NCBI GenBank assembly: GCA_035509415.1
Contig: DATJLQ010000066.1
Span: 1 to 22,887, forward strand
Origin: DATJLQ01 sp035509415
GTDB taxonomy: Bacteria; Pseudomonadota; Alphaproteobacteria; JACZXZ01
Length of the DNA: 22,887 nucleotides
Reading direction: 5' to 3'
Part shown: positions 9,593 to 20,847 of the stretch, piece by piece
Position numbering within the stretch: position 1 is the stretch's first letter
How the letters are laid out: each line of letters begins with the position of its first letter
Made by a program: the position numbers and the translations under genes
Notes under the pieces: generated by a model
The model's input: the letters and a program-made list of their open reading frames with translations, nothing else
What the model was told of the DNA's origin: nothing
Database searches by the model: none

Positions 9593-9622
9593 GGCCGCCC
9601 TCACCCGCTCGACACCTGCGGA

Positions 9623-9659
9623 ATAATGCTTGCGCCTCAAAGATTATGCATTATATTGC
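9623..9659. promoter_or_regulatory. Putative BoxR operator/promoter in front of boxC
   Basis: ATAATGC (9623-9629), 18 bp, then GCATTATATTGC (9648-9659). The 12-bp right half is identical to 8579-8590 and the spacing differs by one base. A candidate sigma-70 promoter overlaps it: TTGCGC (9630-9635), 16 bp, TATATT (9652-9657). This gives boxCB its own BoxR-controlled start separate from that of boxR. Confidence 0.6.
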
Positions 9660-9699
9660 CTAGCCGGGGATGGGGCCCTCGGCCCGAGGAAACGCAGGC

Positions 9700-11349
9700 A
9701 TGATCGAGTTCGAGACCGCGCCCGAGCGTTATCGCCATTGGAAGCTCGCCGTCGAGGGGCGCGTCGCGCGCCTGTCGCTCGACGTCAAGGAAGACGCACC
9801 CTTGCGGCCGGGCTACGAGCTCAAGCTCAATTCCTACGATCTCGGCGTCGACATCGAGCTTCACGACGCGCTCCAGCGCATCCGCTTCGAGCATCCCGAA
9901 GTGGGCGCGGTGCTGATCGCGTCGGGGAAGGAGCGCATTTTCTGCGCCGGCGCCAATATCCGCATGCTGAGCTCCTCCACCCACGCCGAGAAGGTGAATT
10001 TCTGCAAGTTCACCAACGAGACGCGCAACGGCATGGAGGATTCGAGTGCTGCGGGCGGCCTCGCCTTCGTGTGCGCGGTGGGCGGACCCTGCGCGGGCGG
10101 CGGCTACGAGCTCGCCCTCGCCTGCGACTACATCGTCATGGCGGACGACGGCAACACCTCGGTCTCGCTGCCCGAAGTGCCGTTGCTTGCCGTGTTGCCG
10201 GGGACGGGCGGGCTCACGCGTCTCGTCGACAAGCGCAAGGTACGGCGCGACCGCGCCGACTTCCTCTGCACCACCGAGGAAGGGATCAAGGGGAAACGCG
10301 CGCTCGACTGGCGCCTGGTCGACGCGCTCGTGCCGCGCTCGAAGCTCGATGCCGCCGCACTCGAGCGCGCAGAGCTTTTGGCCGAGCGCTCGCCGCGACC
10401 CAAGGACTCGCGCGGCATCGCGCTGACGCCGTTAGAGAAGCGCCTCTCGGACGACGCGATCCACTACCCGACGCTCCGCGTCGCCCTCGACCGCGCGCGG
10501 CGCACGGCCGAGATCACGGCGCTCGCCCCTACCGCAGCCCCGCCCGAAACGATCGAGGCCATCCACGCCGAAGGCGCCGCGTTCTGGCCGCTCGCCTTCG
10601 CGCGCGCCCTCGACGACGCGATCCTGCACTTGCGCGCCAACGAGCCCGAGATCGGCACCTGGATCTTCAAATGCGAGGGCAACGCAGCGCTCGTCGAGGC
10701 GATGGACGACGCCCTTTTGCTCCACGGCAAGGACTGGCTCGTGCGCGAGACGGTGCTGTTCTTGAAGCGCTGCTTCAAGCGCATCGATGTGAGCTCGCGC
10801 TCGGTCTTGGCGCTGATCGAGCCGGGGAGCTGCTTCGCGGGCACGTTGCTCGAATTGGCGCTCGCGGCGGACCGCGGCTACATGCTGGCGGGCCGGCGCG
10901 AGGGCGACAATCGCCCGCCCGCCACGTTGCACCTCACCGAGATGAATTTCGGCGCCTATCCGATGCCGAACGGCCTCGCGCGCCTCAAGAGCCGCTTTCT
11001 GGGCGAGCCCGGAAAGCTCGAGGAGGCGCGCGGCCTGATCGGCAAAGCGCTCGACGCGGAAGCGGCGGCGGAACTCGGCCTCGTCACCTTCACGCCCGAC
11101 GACATCGATTGGGACGACGAGGTGCGCCTCGCGATCGAGGAGCGCGCGTCCTTCTCGCCCGACGCGCTCACGGGCATGGAGGCGTCGCTCCGCTTCGCCG
11201 GGCCCGAGACCATCGAGACCAAGATCTTCGGCCGCCTTTCGGCCTGGCAGAACTGGATCTTCCAGCGCCCGAACGCGGTCGGCGAGGCGGGTGCCTTGAA
11301 GCGCTACGGCACCGGCCAACGCGGCGAGTTCGACAAGAAGCGCGTGTAG
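9700..11349 (+). CDS. boxC: Benzoyl-CoA-dihydrodiol lyase BoxC
   Basis: A 549-residue crotonase-superfamily enzyme. In the box pathway it hydrolyses 2,3-epoxybenzoyl-CoA and cleaves the ring, yielding 3,4-dehydroadipyl-CoA semialdehyde and formate. The N-terminal half shows crotonase motifs: IFCAGANIRMLSSS and GGPCAGGGYELALACDYIV. A second, diverged crotonase-like half follows (GSCFAGTLLELALAADRGYM). Length fits BoxC (about 550). I use the ATG at 9700 (MIEFETAPERY), which has GAGGA about 9 nt upstream; an in-frame ATG at 9670 would add ten residues. It is followed after 16 nt by boxB in the same operon. Confidence 0.95.
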   Translation: MIEFETAPERYRHWKLAVEGRVARLSLDVKEDAPLRPGYELKLNSYDLGVDIELHDALQRIRFEHPEVGAVLIASGKERIFCAGANIRMLSSSTHAEKVNFCKFTNETRNGMEDSSAAGGLAFVCAVGGPCAGGGYELALACDYIVMADDGNTSVSLPEVPLLAVLPGTGGLTRLVDKRKVRRDRADFLCTTEEGIKGKRALDWRLVDALVPRSKLDAAALERAELLAERSPRPKDSRGIALTPLEKRLSDDAIHYPTLRVALDRARRTAEITALAPTAAPPETIEAIHAEGAAFWPLAFARALDDAILHLRANEPEIGTWIFKCEGNAALVEAMDDALLLHGKDWLVRETVLFLKRCFKRIDVSSRSVLALIEPGSCFAGTLLELALAADRGYMLAGRREGDNRPPATLHLTEMNFGAYPMPNGLARLKSRFLGEPGKLEEARGLIGKALDAEAAAELGLVTFTPDDIDWDDEVRLAIEERASFSPDALTGMEASLRFAGPETIETKIFGRLSAWQNWIFQRPNAVGEAGALKRYGTGQRGEFDKKRV

Positions 11350-11365
11350 CGCGGAGGATTTCGCG

Positions 11366-12790
<1,425 letters not shown>

Positions 12791-12813
12791 GCATCGTCGA
12801 GGGGTACGCCCCA

Positions 12814-12847
12814 CGGCCCGGAAGCGATTCCGGGCCGCTCGTTTTTT
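12814..12847 (+). terminator. Rho-independent terminator of the boxCB operon
   Basis: A perfect 10-bp GC-rich stem (CGGCCCGGAA / TTCCGGGCCG) closes a GCGA tetraloop (12824-12827) and is followed by CTCG and six T (12842-12847). It lies 24 bp after the boxB stop and isolates the box operon from acnA. Confidence 0.93.
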
Positions 12848-12996
12848 GTGCAAGCCCGGCGCGCGGCGGACGCGGGCTCGGGGGACTCCACAGGGCGCCG
12901 CGGGGGCGGTATATATTGCCGCGCTGCATCAATCGCGCTGCCTTTTGCTTGCACGCACCCCGCCGGCGCTTGCCGCCCCTCCGATGGAGACATCCC

Positions 12997-15690
<2,694 letters not shown>

Positions 15691-15770
15691 AACGAACGGT
15701 CTGGATGCCACGGCCGCGCCGTTCTAGCGCACGGCCACGGCCTGTGCTCGCGCGAGCGGCGCTTGGCCGC

Positions 15771-16742
15771 TTAGCGCTTAACGGCGAGGGTGAGGGTCGG
15801 ATAGGGGACGCCGGGGTGCGGCGCGCCGGCCGCGGGGCCATTGATCACGACCGAGCCGGGACGCGTCACCCCCATACGCACGGAGAGGCTCGCCCCCTGG
15901 GGACCGGCCGCGGTGAGATCGAACGTCTCGTCGAAGAACACCCGGCCGCCGGCGGAGACCGGTTTGCTGTAAAGCGCGAGCGGCGCCGTATCGCCTCCGC
16001 CCTCGCGGAACACCGCCAGCACCACCACATTGTCCCGCTCCGCATACGCGTTCGCGGTCAGGTGGACGCGTAGGATCACGGGCTTGCCGCCCTGCGCCTG
16101 GGAATATTGGATATAGCCGCCGCCGTCGGTGCCGAGAAAGCTTGCGCCGTCGGTCGGCTTCGCTTGCGCAGCGCTCGCCGGCATGAGTGCCGACACGGTG
16201 CCGATCGATTTGTATTCAGCGTGCACCAGCTCGCCGGCGTTGCTCGACGGTGCCGCCAAGGCCGCGCTCGAGGCTGCGAGCGGAGGAGCCGCCGGGGCGG
16301 GCGGCTGAGGTGCCACGGCGGGCGGCTGAGGTGCCGGGGCGGGCGGTCGAGATGCGGCGGCGGGTGCGCTCGCCTGCGGCAGTAGGGTCGCCGCTTCCTC
16401 TTGCGCCGGCGGCACGACCGGCGCGGTCTCGGCGATCGGCGGCGGACCCATCCCGAGGGTATGGATGAGGCTGAAGCCCGCGAGGCGGAACGTGAGATCC
16501 GCCACCACGACCCCCAGCATCAGCGCAAGCGCAAGCACGGCGGCGGCCTTCTTGTAGGGAACGGCGAAAAACAGGCCGACGAGCATCGCGACCCAAACGA
16601 GCCCGGTCGCGATCAAGACCGTCGTGCCGACGTCGAGGCGGCTCCCCTCGACATGGAACAACCGCAAAATACCGGCGCCAAGGAGCAAAAGCGCGACGCC
16701 GAGATAGACATTCGCGCGGCCGCTCAAGGATCGAAGGGTCAT
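15771..16742 (-). CDS. Membrane protein with Pro/Ala-rich linker, unknown function
   Basis: A 323-residue protein I do not recognise. The N-terminal quarter has three hydrophobic segments (about residues 11-27, 40-60 and 66-87). A low-complexity Pro/Ala-rich linker follows (about 105-165, with repeats of PQPPA and PAP), and then a C-terminal globular region of about 140 residues containing FLGTDGGGYIQYSQAQGGKP and a beta-rich tail. The layout suggests an inner-membrane anchor with a periplasmic domain. The ATG at 16742 (MTLRSLSGRANVYLG) has GGAG 6 nt upstream and is preferred over an in-frame start 20 codons earlier. It is last in the SGNH/MBOAT unit, 109 bp after the MBOAT gene, so a role in surface modification is possible. 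Function is otherwise unknown. Confidence 0.78.
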   Translation of the reverse strand: MTLRSLSGRANVYLGVALLLLGAGILRLFHVEGSRLDVGTTVLIATGLVWVAMLVGLFFAVPYKKAAAVLALALMLGVVVADLTFRLAGFSLIHTLGMGPPPIAETAPVVPPAQEEAATLLPQASAPAAASRPPAPAPQPPAVAPQPPAPAAPPLAASSAALAAPSSNAGELVHAEYKSIGTVSALMPASAAQAKPTDGASFLGTDGGGYIQYSQAQGGKPVILRVHLTANAYAERDNVVVLAVFREGGGDTAPLALYSKPVSAGGRVFFDETFDLTAAGPQGASLSVRMGVTRPGSVVINGPAAGAPHPGVPYPTLTLAVKR

Positions 16743-16851
16743 GACATCTCCGTCGTAGCGCTCGAACGTCCGGCGCGTGCCGCGCGCCTCAAAATCCCAC
16801 ATCGTCCCGGTTTATTCAGCATTTTTCCGCCGATGGCCGACAGCGCCCGCG

Positions 16852-18306
16852 TCAGAACTTGTAATAGATGAACGGCGGCGCCACGCTGCCCGACACCCAG
16901 ACGTAGATCAATGCCCCGATCGCGACATTGTAGAACACGATCTTGAGCGCAAGGGGGAAGTGGCGGTAGAGATCGACGAACTCGACGTCCGCGAGATAGC
17001 CGACAAGCTCCGTGACGGCGACCGGGAGCCCGAGCAACAGGAGCATCTTCGCCATCGGCGCCATCGCCGGGTTGGCGAGGATCGCCGTCGGTGCGGCGGC
17101 GAGCGACGCGAAGATCGGGCCGAGCGCGCCGGGCTGGGCGCGGAAGAAAATCCAGCCGATCGAGACGAGCTGGAACATGACGAAGATCGCAATTGCGGCG
17201 CCGAGACGGGGGCCGAGCGCCGCGCGAATGCGCTCATCGAGCTTCCCGGTGTGATAGAGCACCAGCAACACGCCGTGATAAAGGCCCCACACGATGAAGC
17301 CGAAGCCGGCGCCGTGCCACAGGCCGCCCAGGAACATCGTGACGAGCAGGTTGCGTAGCGTCCTGAGCGCGCCGTGCTGATTGCCGCCGAGCGGAATGTA
17401 GAGATAGTCGCGCAGCCAGGTGGAGAGCGATATGTGCCAGCGGTGCCAGAACTCGGAGGGCGAGGCCGAGAAGTAGGGGGTCCGGAAGTTGCGCGTGAGC
17501 TCGATGCCGAACAGCTTGGCGATGCCGCGCGCGATGTCGGTATAGGCCGAGAAATCGCAGTAGATCTGGAACCCGAAGGCATACATGAAGACGTACCCGG
17601 CGCCGGACGCGTGGCCGCTCGCGATCGCCCGCTCGGCGCTCCCGACCACGTCGCCGAAACGGTCGGCGAACAGCAGCTTCTTGCTCAATCCCCACCAGAT
17701 CAGCCACATCGACTCCTCGATCTCGGCGCGGCTCGGCAAGGGAGGCAGCTGCACGATCTGCGGCAGCAGGTTGGACGCGCGCGCGATCGGGCCGGCCACC
17801 AGCTGCGGAAAGAAGCCGACGAAGGTGATGTAGTCGACGACGTTGCCCTGCGGCCGGAATCGATGGCGATAGATGTCCGCCGTGTAGCTGATCGTATGGA
17901 AGGTATAGAACGAGATGCCGGGCGGCAGCGGCAGCACGATCGGCGCGATCGCCAGACCAAGCCCGAGCGTGGTCGCGAAATGCTGCGCCTCGAGCGAGAG
18001 CCAGCCCGCGTATTTGAACACGCTCAGGAGGCCGATCTGGATCGCGACGCTCGCGACGAAGAGGGCCTTGCGCCGTGCCCCGTCGCCCATCGCCGCGAGC
18101 CGCGCGCCGACGATGTAATCGAGCACGCAGGTGAACAGGAGCGGGATCAGGTAAAACAGGCCGTTCGAGGCGTAGAACACCAGGCTTGCGACGAACAGCA
18201 CGACGTTGCGCAGCCGGGTGCCGCGCAACGCGTAATACGCGGCGAGCGTGATCGGCAGGAACAGGAAAATGAATACCGGCGTCGTGAAGCTCAGTTCCGG
18301 AATCAT
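16852..18306 (-). CDS. MBOAT-family membrane O-acyltransferase (AlgI-like)
   Basis: A 484-residue polytopic inner-membrane protein of the MBOAT family, which carries acyl groups across the membrane for O-acylation of exported polysaccharides or other surface molecules (AlgI, PatA, DltB). Typical motifs are LPPGISFYTFHTISYTADIY (residues 128-147), YCDFSAYTDIARG (249-261), SEFWHRWHISLSTWLRDYLY (284-303) and LWHGAGFGFIVWGLYHG (329-345) with the presumed catalytic His331. Hydrophobic segments are spread over the whole length. It lies 84 bp after the SGNH-like gene, the usual pairing for two-component acylation systems. The acceptor polymer is not evident because no polysaccharide synthase is in the window. 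Confidence 0.94.
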   Translation of the reverse strand: MIPELSFTTPVFIFLFLPITLAAYYALRGTRLRNVVLFVASLVFYASNGLFYLIPLLFTCVLDYIVGARLAAMGDGARRKALFVASVAIQIGLLSVFKYAGWLSLEAQHFATTLGLGLAIAPIVLPLPPGISFYTFHTISYTADIYRHRFRPQGNVVDYITFVGFFPQLVAGPIARASNLLPQIVQLPPLPSRAEIEESMWLIWWGLSKKLLFADRFGDVVGSAERAIASGHASGAGYVFMYAFGFQIYCDFSAYTDIARGIAKLFGIELTRNFRTPYFSASPSEFWHRWHISLSTWLRDYLYIPLGGNQHGALRTLRNLLVTMFLGGLWHGAGFGFIVWGLYHGVLLVLYHTGKLDERIRAALGPRLGAAIAIFVMFQLVSIGWIFFRAQPGALGPIFASLAAAPTAILANPAMAPMAKMLLLLGLPVAVTELVGYLADVEFVDLYRHFPLALKIVFYNVAIGALIYVWVSGSVAPPFIYYKF

Positions 18307-18390
18307 TCGGGATCTTTCTCCAATCGCGCTCCAATCGCGGAGTCGATGGGCCGAGACGCCGCCGCCGCGGGAGCGCGGCGGCCGAACGGG

Positions 18391-19476
18391 CTAGCGCGGT
18401 TTTTCCTCCGGCTTCGGCAGCACCGCCCGGACGCGCGGGTCCCTGAAGACGATCTTCATGACCGCGCGGATGACGCGCGCGTCCGGGTGGACCGAATCGA
18501 TGAAGTACTGCGGGTCGTTGCTGATTCCGGGCATATCCGCGAAATCGAAGAAGATCATTCCGCTCTGGTCGAAAAAGCGGCGCCATTTGGCACTTTGGAA
18601 CTCGCGCCAGATGCCGGCCTTGGGATTGGTATCGAGCCCGTTCAGGACCTTTACGTAGTAGGGCACCTGGATTCCGATCAGCGCGATGTGGTGGGCCTTG
18701 GCGACGGCGACGAAACGCTGGAATTGCGTGACCTGCTCCGGCGAGATGTGATCCGCCAGCACCACGGGCGGAACGCCCACCGTGATGTCGTCATGGAGGA
18801 GGCGGTTCGGATCGGGCGATTGGGGTTGGCCGAACAGCGACCCGTCGGCGCGGAAACCGTTGGCGGTCAGGACCGCGGCGAGCCCGCGGTAATGCTCGGT
18901 CAAGGGCAGCCTTTTCCAAAGGTCGAGCGGCGCCTTCATCAGCTGGTCGACGACCATCTTGAGATCGGCGATATGGGTCGTCGGCCGCTCGTAGAATCGG
19001 CCGGCCCAATTCAGATCGAACCCTTGGGCGAACATCCAGTAGTCGAAATTGAAGATCAGGACCTTGGGCGCGTAGCCGTTCTTCGTGATGATTTCGAGGA
19101 ACCGCCGGTAATGGTCGAAGGTCCAACAGGTGAGCCCGGCGTTGTAGAACGAATAGGGCGCGAACATGTAGGCTTCGAACGAATTGGCGCGCGACGAGCC
19201 GACCACGAGAATTTGGGGCCGGAGCTCGAGGGTGCGCGCAACCTTGTAGGTCAGGTAGGAGCGGCCGTCGCCGCCGCGCCATTCCCGGTCCGGGCCGGCG
19301 CTTTGCCACTTCGCCACGAGCCACATCGGCATGGTCTCGCCGATGCGCAACGCGAACGCCTCCAGGGCGACGATGGAAAGCAGCAACGGCAACAGGACCA
19401 GCACGACCGTGAGGACGTATCGCCTAAGTTTGAAGTGCCGCGCCGTTTCAACCTGGTCTTGCGGCTCCTTATTCAA
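18391..19476 (-). CDS. Membrane-anchored SGNH-like acyltransferase partner
   Basis: A 361-residue protein with one N-terminal transmembrane anchor (residues 19-42) and a periplasmic SGNH/GDSL-like domain. The Ser block is ILVVGSSRANSFEAYMF (Ser94/95) and the catalytic D-x-x-H pair is in FIDSVHPDARV (Asp327/His330). This resembles AlgJ/AlgX, PatB or DltD, which complete acyl transfer to the polymer with an MBOAT partner, and the MBOAT gene follows directly. The start is a TTG at 19476: a strong GGAGGGG lies 6 nt before it, and the upstream ATG in that frame is blocked by an in-frame stop. The exact family name is uncertain. Confidence 0.82.
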   Translation of the reverse strand: MNKEPQDQVETARHFKLRRYVLTVVLVLLPLLLSIVALEAFALRIGETMPMWLVAKWQSAGPDREWRGGDGRSYLTYKVARTLELRPQILVVGSSRANSFEAYMFAPYSFYNAGLTCWTFDHYRRFLEIITKNGYAPKVLIFNFDYWMFAQGFDLNWAGRFYERPTTHIADLKMVVDQLMKAPLDLWKRLPLTEHYRGLAAVLTANGFRADGSLFGQPQSPDPNRLLHDDITVGVPPVVLADHISPEQVTQFQRFVAVAKAHHIALIGIQVPYYVKVLNGLDTNPKAGIWREFQSAKWRRFFDQSGMIFFDFADMPGISNDPQYFIDSVHPDARVIRAVMKIVFRDPRVRAVLPKPEEKPR

Positions 19477-20020
19477 ATGTCGCCCCTCCGATCATCGGCA
19501 TGCGTTCCCTTGGATCGAACCGGCCGCGTCCGCGCGTCACGACGACCGGCGGGAGGGGAAAAATGACGCCAACGGCGGCCGGCACCCATATATCGTAAGT
19601 GGATTGTGTTTGCAGCCACTTTTCAGGCTCGTCCGGGCGCGCGTGGGCGCGATTATTCGAGGCTGTTCCGGCCCTTTCGGCTGGACCACATCGAGGCGGG
19701 GCGCGGCACCGCGCCGAACGTGGATGCTCGCGCGCGGAGACGCGGGCTCGGCCGGGCCCGAGCCGAAATTCCGCGCCGCGCGGCCGCGGCTCATCGGCTC
19801 GGAAGCGGGGTCGCGGCGGACGCTTCGAGCGATCGGAGCGCGTGCCGGTCGTCACCCATGGCGGCCAATCTTGGGACGGCCACCGGCGCGCAGGGCGCCT
19901 TGTCGGTCCGGCGCGCAGGCTTCGCTCGCTCGTCGTCGCGGTTGCGGTTGGTGGGCCGCAGGCTAATCGCCTAGCTCCAATGGACTGGGTCTTTTCAATT
20001 ATGTACCGTCGTTCTGTTCC
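19477..20020. other. 544-bp GC-rich intergenic region without a recognisable gene
   Basis: All open frames here give Arg/Pro/Ala-rich low-complexity translations typical of antisense or random GC-rich DNA. I see no tRNA, no clear terminator and no repeat. It should contain the promoter of the SGNH/MBOAT operon at its left side. At its right edge (about 19998-20020) it becomes AT-rich, with operator-like sequence that belonged to the tetR promoter before the adjacent insertion. Confidence 0.5.
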
Positions 20021-20028
20021 AAAATTAT
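20016..20028 (+). promoter_or_regulatory. Orphaned copy of the tetR operator-like repeat, left of the insertion
   Basis: GTTCCAAAATTAT matches GTTCCATAATTAT (22430-22442) at 12 of 13 positions. Removing the mobile element and one target-duplication copy puts the two repeats exactly 24 bp apart in direct orientation, in front of tetR. The insertion has moved this copy 2.4 kb away. Function as an operator is inferred. Confidence 0.4.
20021..20028. repeat. Target-site duplication, left copy (AAAATTAT)
   Basis: Eight bases directly outside the left terminal repeat, identical to 22411-22418 directly outside the right terminal repeat. Eight bp is the duplication length known for IS1595-family transposition. 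Confidence 0.9.
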
Positions 20029-20053
20029 GGCGATTGTGGATTTGACGAACCCA
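20029..20053 (+). repeat. Left terminal inverted repeat of the IS1595-family element
   Basis: Begins GGCGATT and contains TTGACGAACCCA, aligning without gaps to the inverted complement of 22386-22410. It starts immediately after the target duplication. Confidence 0.87.
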
Positions 20054-20141
20054 TAATTCCATACCGAACGTTCTAAGGGTATGCTATTTCGTTCGGCTAG
20101 TCAGCCAGCTGCCCTTGTGGCAGTCTTTAACCGCTGAGAAG

Positions 20142-20228
20142 TGGTGGGGGTGGCGGGGTTCGGACCCGCACGAGCTTGCGCTCACTGCACTCCAGATGCA
20201 GCTCGTCTACCAGTTTCGACACACCCCC
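20142..20228 (-). tRNA. tRNA-Leu-like class II tRNA with UGG anticodon, carried on the insertion element
   Basis: The minus strand folds as a class II tRNA of 87 nt including an encoded CCA. It has a 7-bp acceptor stem (GGGGGTG/CACCCCC), U8, a 3-bp D stem TCG/CGA with the Leu-type D loop AAACTGGTAGA, and a 5-bp anticodon stem CTGCA/TGCAG. The loop is TCTGGAG (anticodon UGG). A long variable arm (GAGC GCAA GCTC) and a 5-bp T stem GCGGG/CCCGC with loop TCCGAAC follow. The discriminator base is A73, and the body aligns best with bacterial tRNA-Leu(UAG). Odd points: the anticodon reads proline codons, the near-invariant U33 is C, and T-loop position 55 is C. It could be a degenerate pseudo-tRNA or a specialised tRNA; all stems are intact. 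Confidence 0.75.
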
Positions 20229-20230
20229 TG

Positions 20231-20443
20231 ATCGGATCGGAAGCGGTCTGTCCGGCTGGAACCAAAACAGACCGCCCCCGGGGCTTCCCGACCAGCAGAG
20301 ACGAGGCGAGCAATCGCCTCGCCCTGCAACTCATCTCCTAATGGAGCGAATCGACTAGAGTCAAATAAAAGAGCGATTTCAATAGCGATGAACCCGGGGA
20401 TAACTTCGCAACATCGGTAATTCGGCAAAGTAGTTAAATACAT
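20231..20443. other. Non-coding stretch with two strong hairpins inside the element
   Basis: No convincing ORF. A perfect 9-bp inverted repeat GCGGTCTGT/ACAGACCGC (20243-20251 and 20267-20275) lies just 5' of the tRNA-like gene. A perfect 8-bp hairpin CGAGGCGA-GCAA-TCGCCTCG (20302-20321) with a GNRA tetraloop on the plus strand follows. The rest is AT-rich and probably holds the promoters of the tRNA-like gene (minus) and the small ORF (plus). A structured small RNA is possible. Confidence 0.5.
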
Positions 20444-20602
20444 ATGGGCAAAAATCCCACATACGGCAAAAACGCTCGTGGTAAGCAGCCGAAAAATTCG
20501 TCGGCCGAAAAGCCCGTGAGTCTTAAGCCATTGAAATTTAAGGAAGCAGTGGAGAGTATCCTGAAAGTGGGGCCGGACCCTAAAGGCAAGTCGGCGAAAT
20601 AG
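20444..20602 (+). CDS. Small basic passenger protein of the IS element (52 aa), unknown function
   Basis: ATG at 20444 to TAG at 20602 gives a 52-residue Lys-rich protein beginning MGKNPTYGKNARGK, with a core LKPLKFKEAVESILKV and the tail GPDPKGKSAK. The basic, disordered-looking N-terminus followed by one amphipathic helix and a Pro/Lys tail resembles short hypothetical proteins that I recall from mobile elements of alphaproteobacteria. No function is known to me. Upstream sequence is AT-rich with only a weak ribosome site (AAAG). Its codon use is less GC-biased than that of the chromosomal genes, in line with the rest of the element. Confidence 0.6.
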   Translation: MGKNPTYGKNARGKQPKNSSAEKPVSLKPLKFKEAVESILKVGPDPKGKSAK

Positions 20603-20612
20603 AGCCACAAGC

Positions 20613-20837
20613 TCAGTTCATCGGCACCAATTCATCGACGTCCTTCTTAAGGAACTGAGTCTTGTCGCGACCCACATAATTGATGATGTGGGGACAGCCG
20701 TGCCTATCGAGCCAAATCTCGAAGCGGTCGTTATTGCAGCCCTCCATGAGCGCATAGTCCGCCGCGCGCAACCTAGCGCGTGCATCGGAAGCATTGGCAC
20801 AAAGCGGCCTGCTATTCGGAACAGCTTTCTCTGTCAC
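20613..20837 (-). CDS. Small hypothetical ORF of the IS element (74 aa)
   Basis: A 74-residue frame if the GTG at 20837 is used; an ATG at 20912 would add 25 residues but overlap the HicB-like gene. The C-terminal half looks coding: CNNDRFEIWLDRHGCPHIIN, then GRDKTQFLKKDVDELVPMN, a mixed hydrophobic/charged composition unlike the Arg-rich shadows elsewhere. The GTG is 10 nt after the stop of the HicB-like gene, which suggests one transcript, but no clear ribosome site is seen. Not recognised; it does not look like a HicA toxin, and I assign no function. Confidence 0.42.
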   Translation of the reverse strand: MTEKAVPNSRPLCANASDARARLRAADYALMEGCNNDRFEIWLDRHGCPHIINYVGRDKTQFLKKDVDELVPMN

Positions 20838-20847
20838 ACGGGGATTA

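Noticed and set aside
19469..20062. 197-codon minus-strand frame in the gap before the mobile element
   Set aside because: It spans the left target duplication and terminal repeat, is Pro/Arg-rich without domains, and overlaps the SGNH gene start.
20142..20228. tmRNA or tRNA-Ser(GGA) as the identity of the tRNA-like sequence
   Set aside because: A full 5-bp anticodon stem excludes a tmRNA acceptor domain. Reading GGA as anticodon would need a shifted stem with mismatches, and A73 and the D loop are Leu-like rather than Ser-like.
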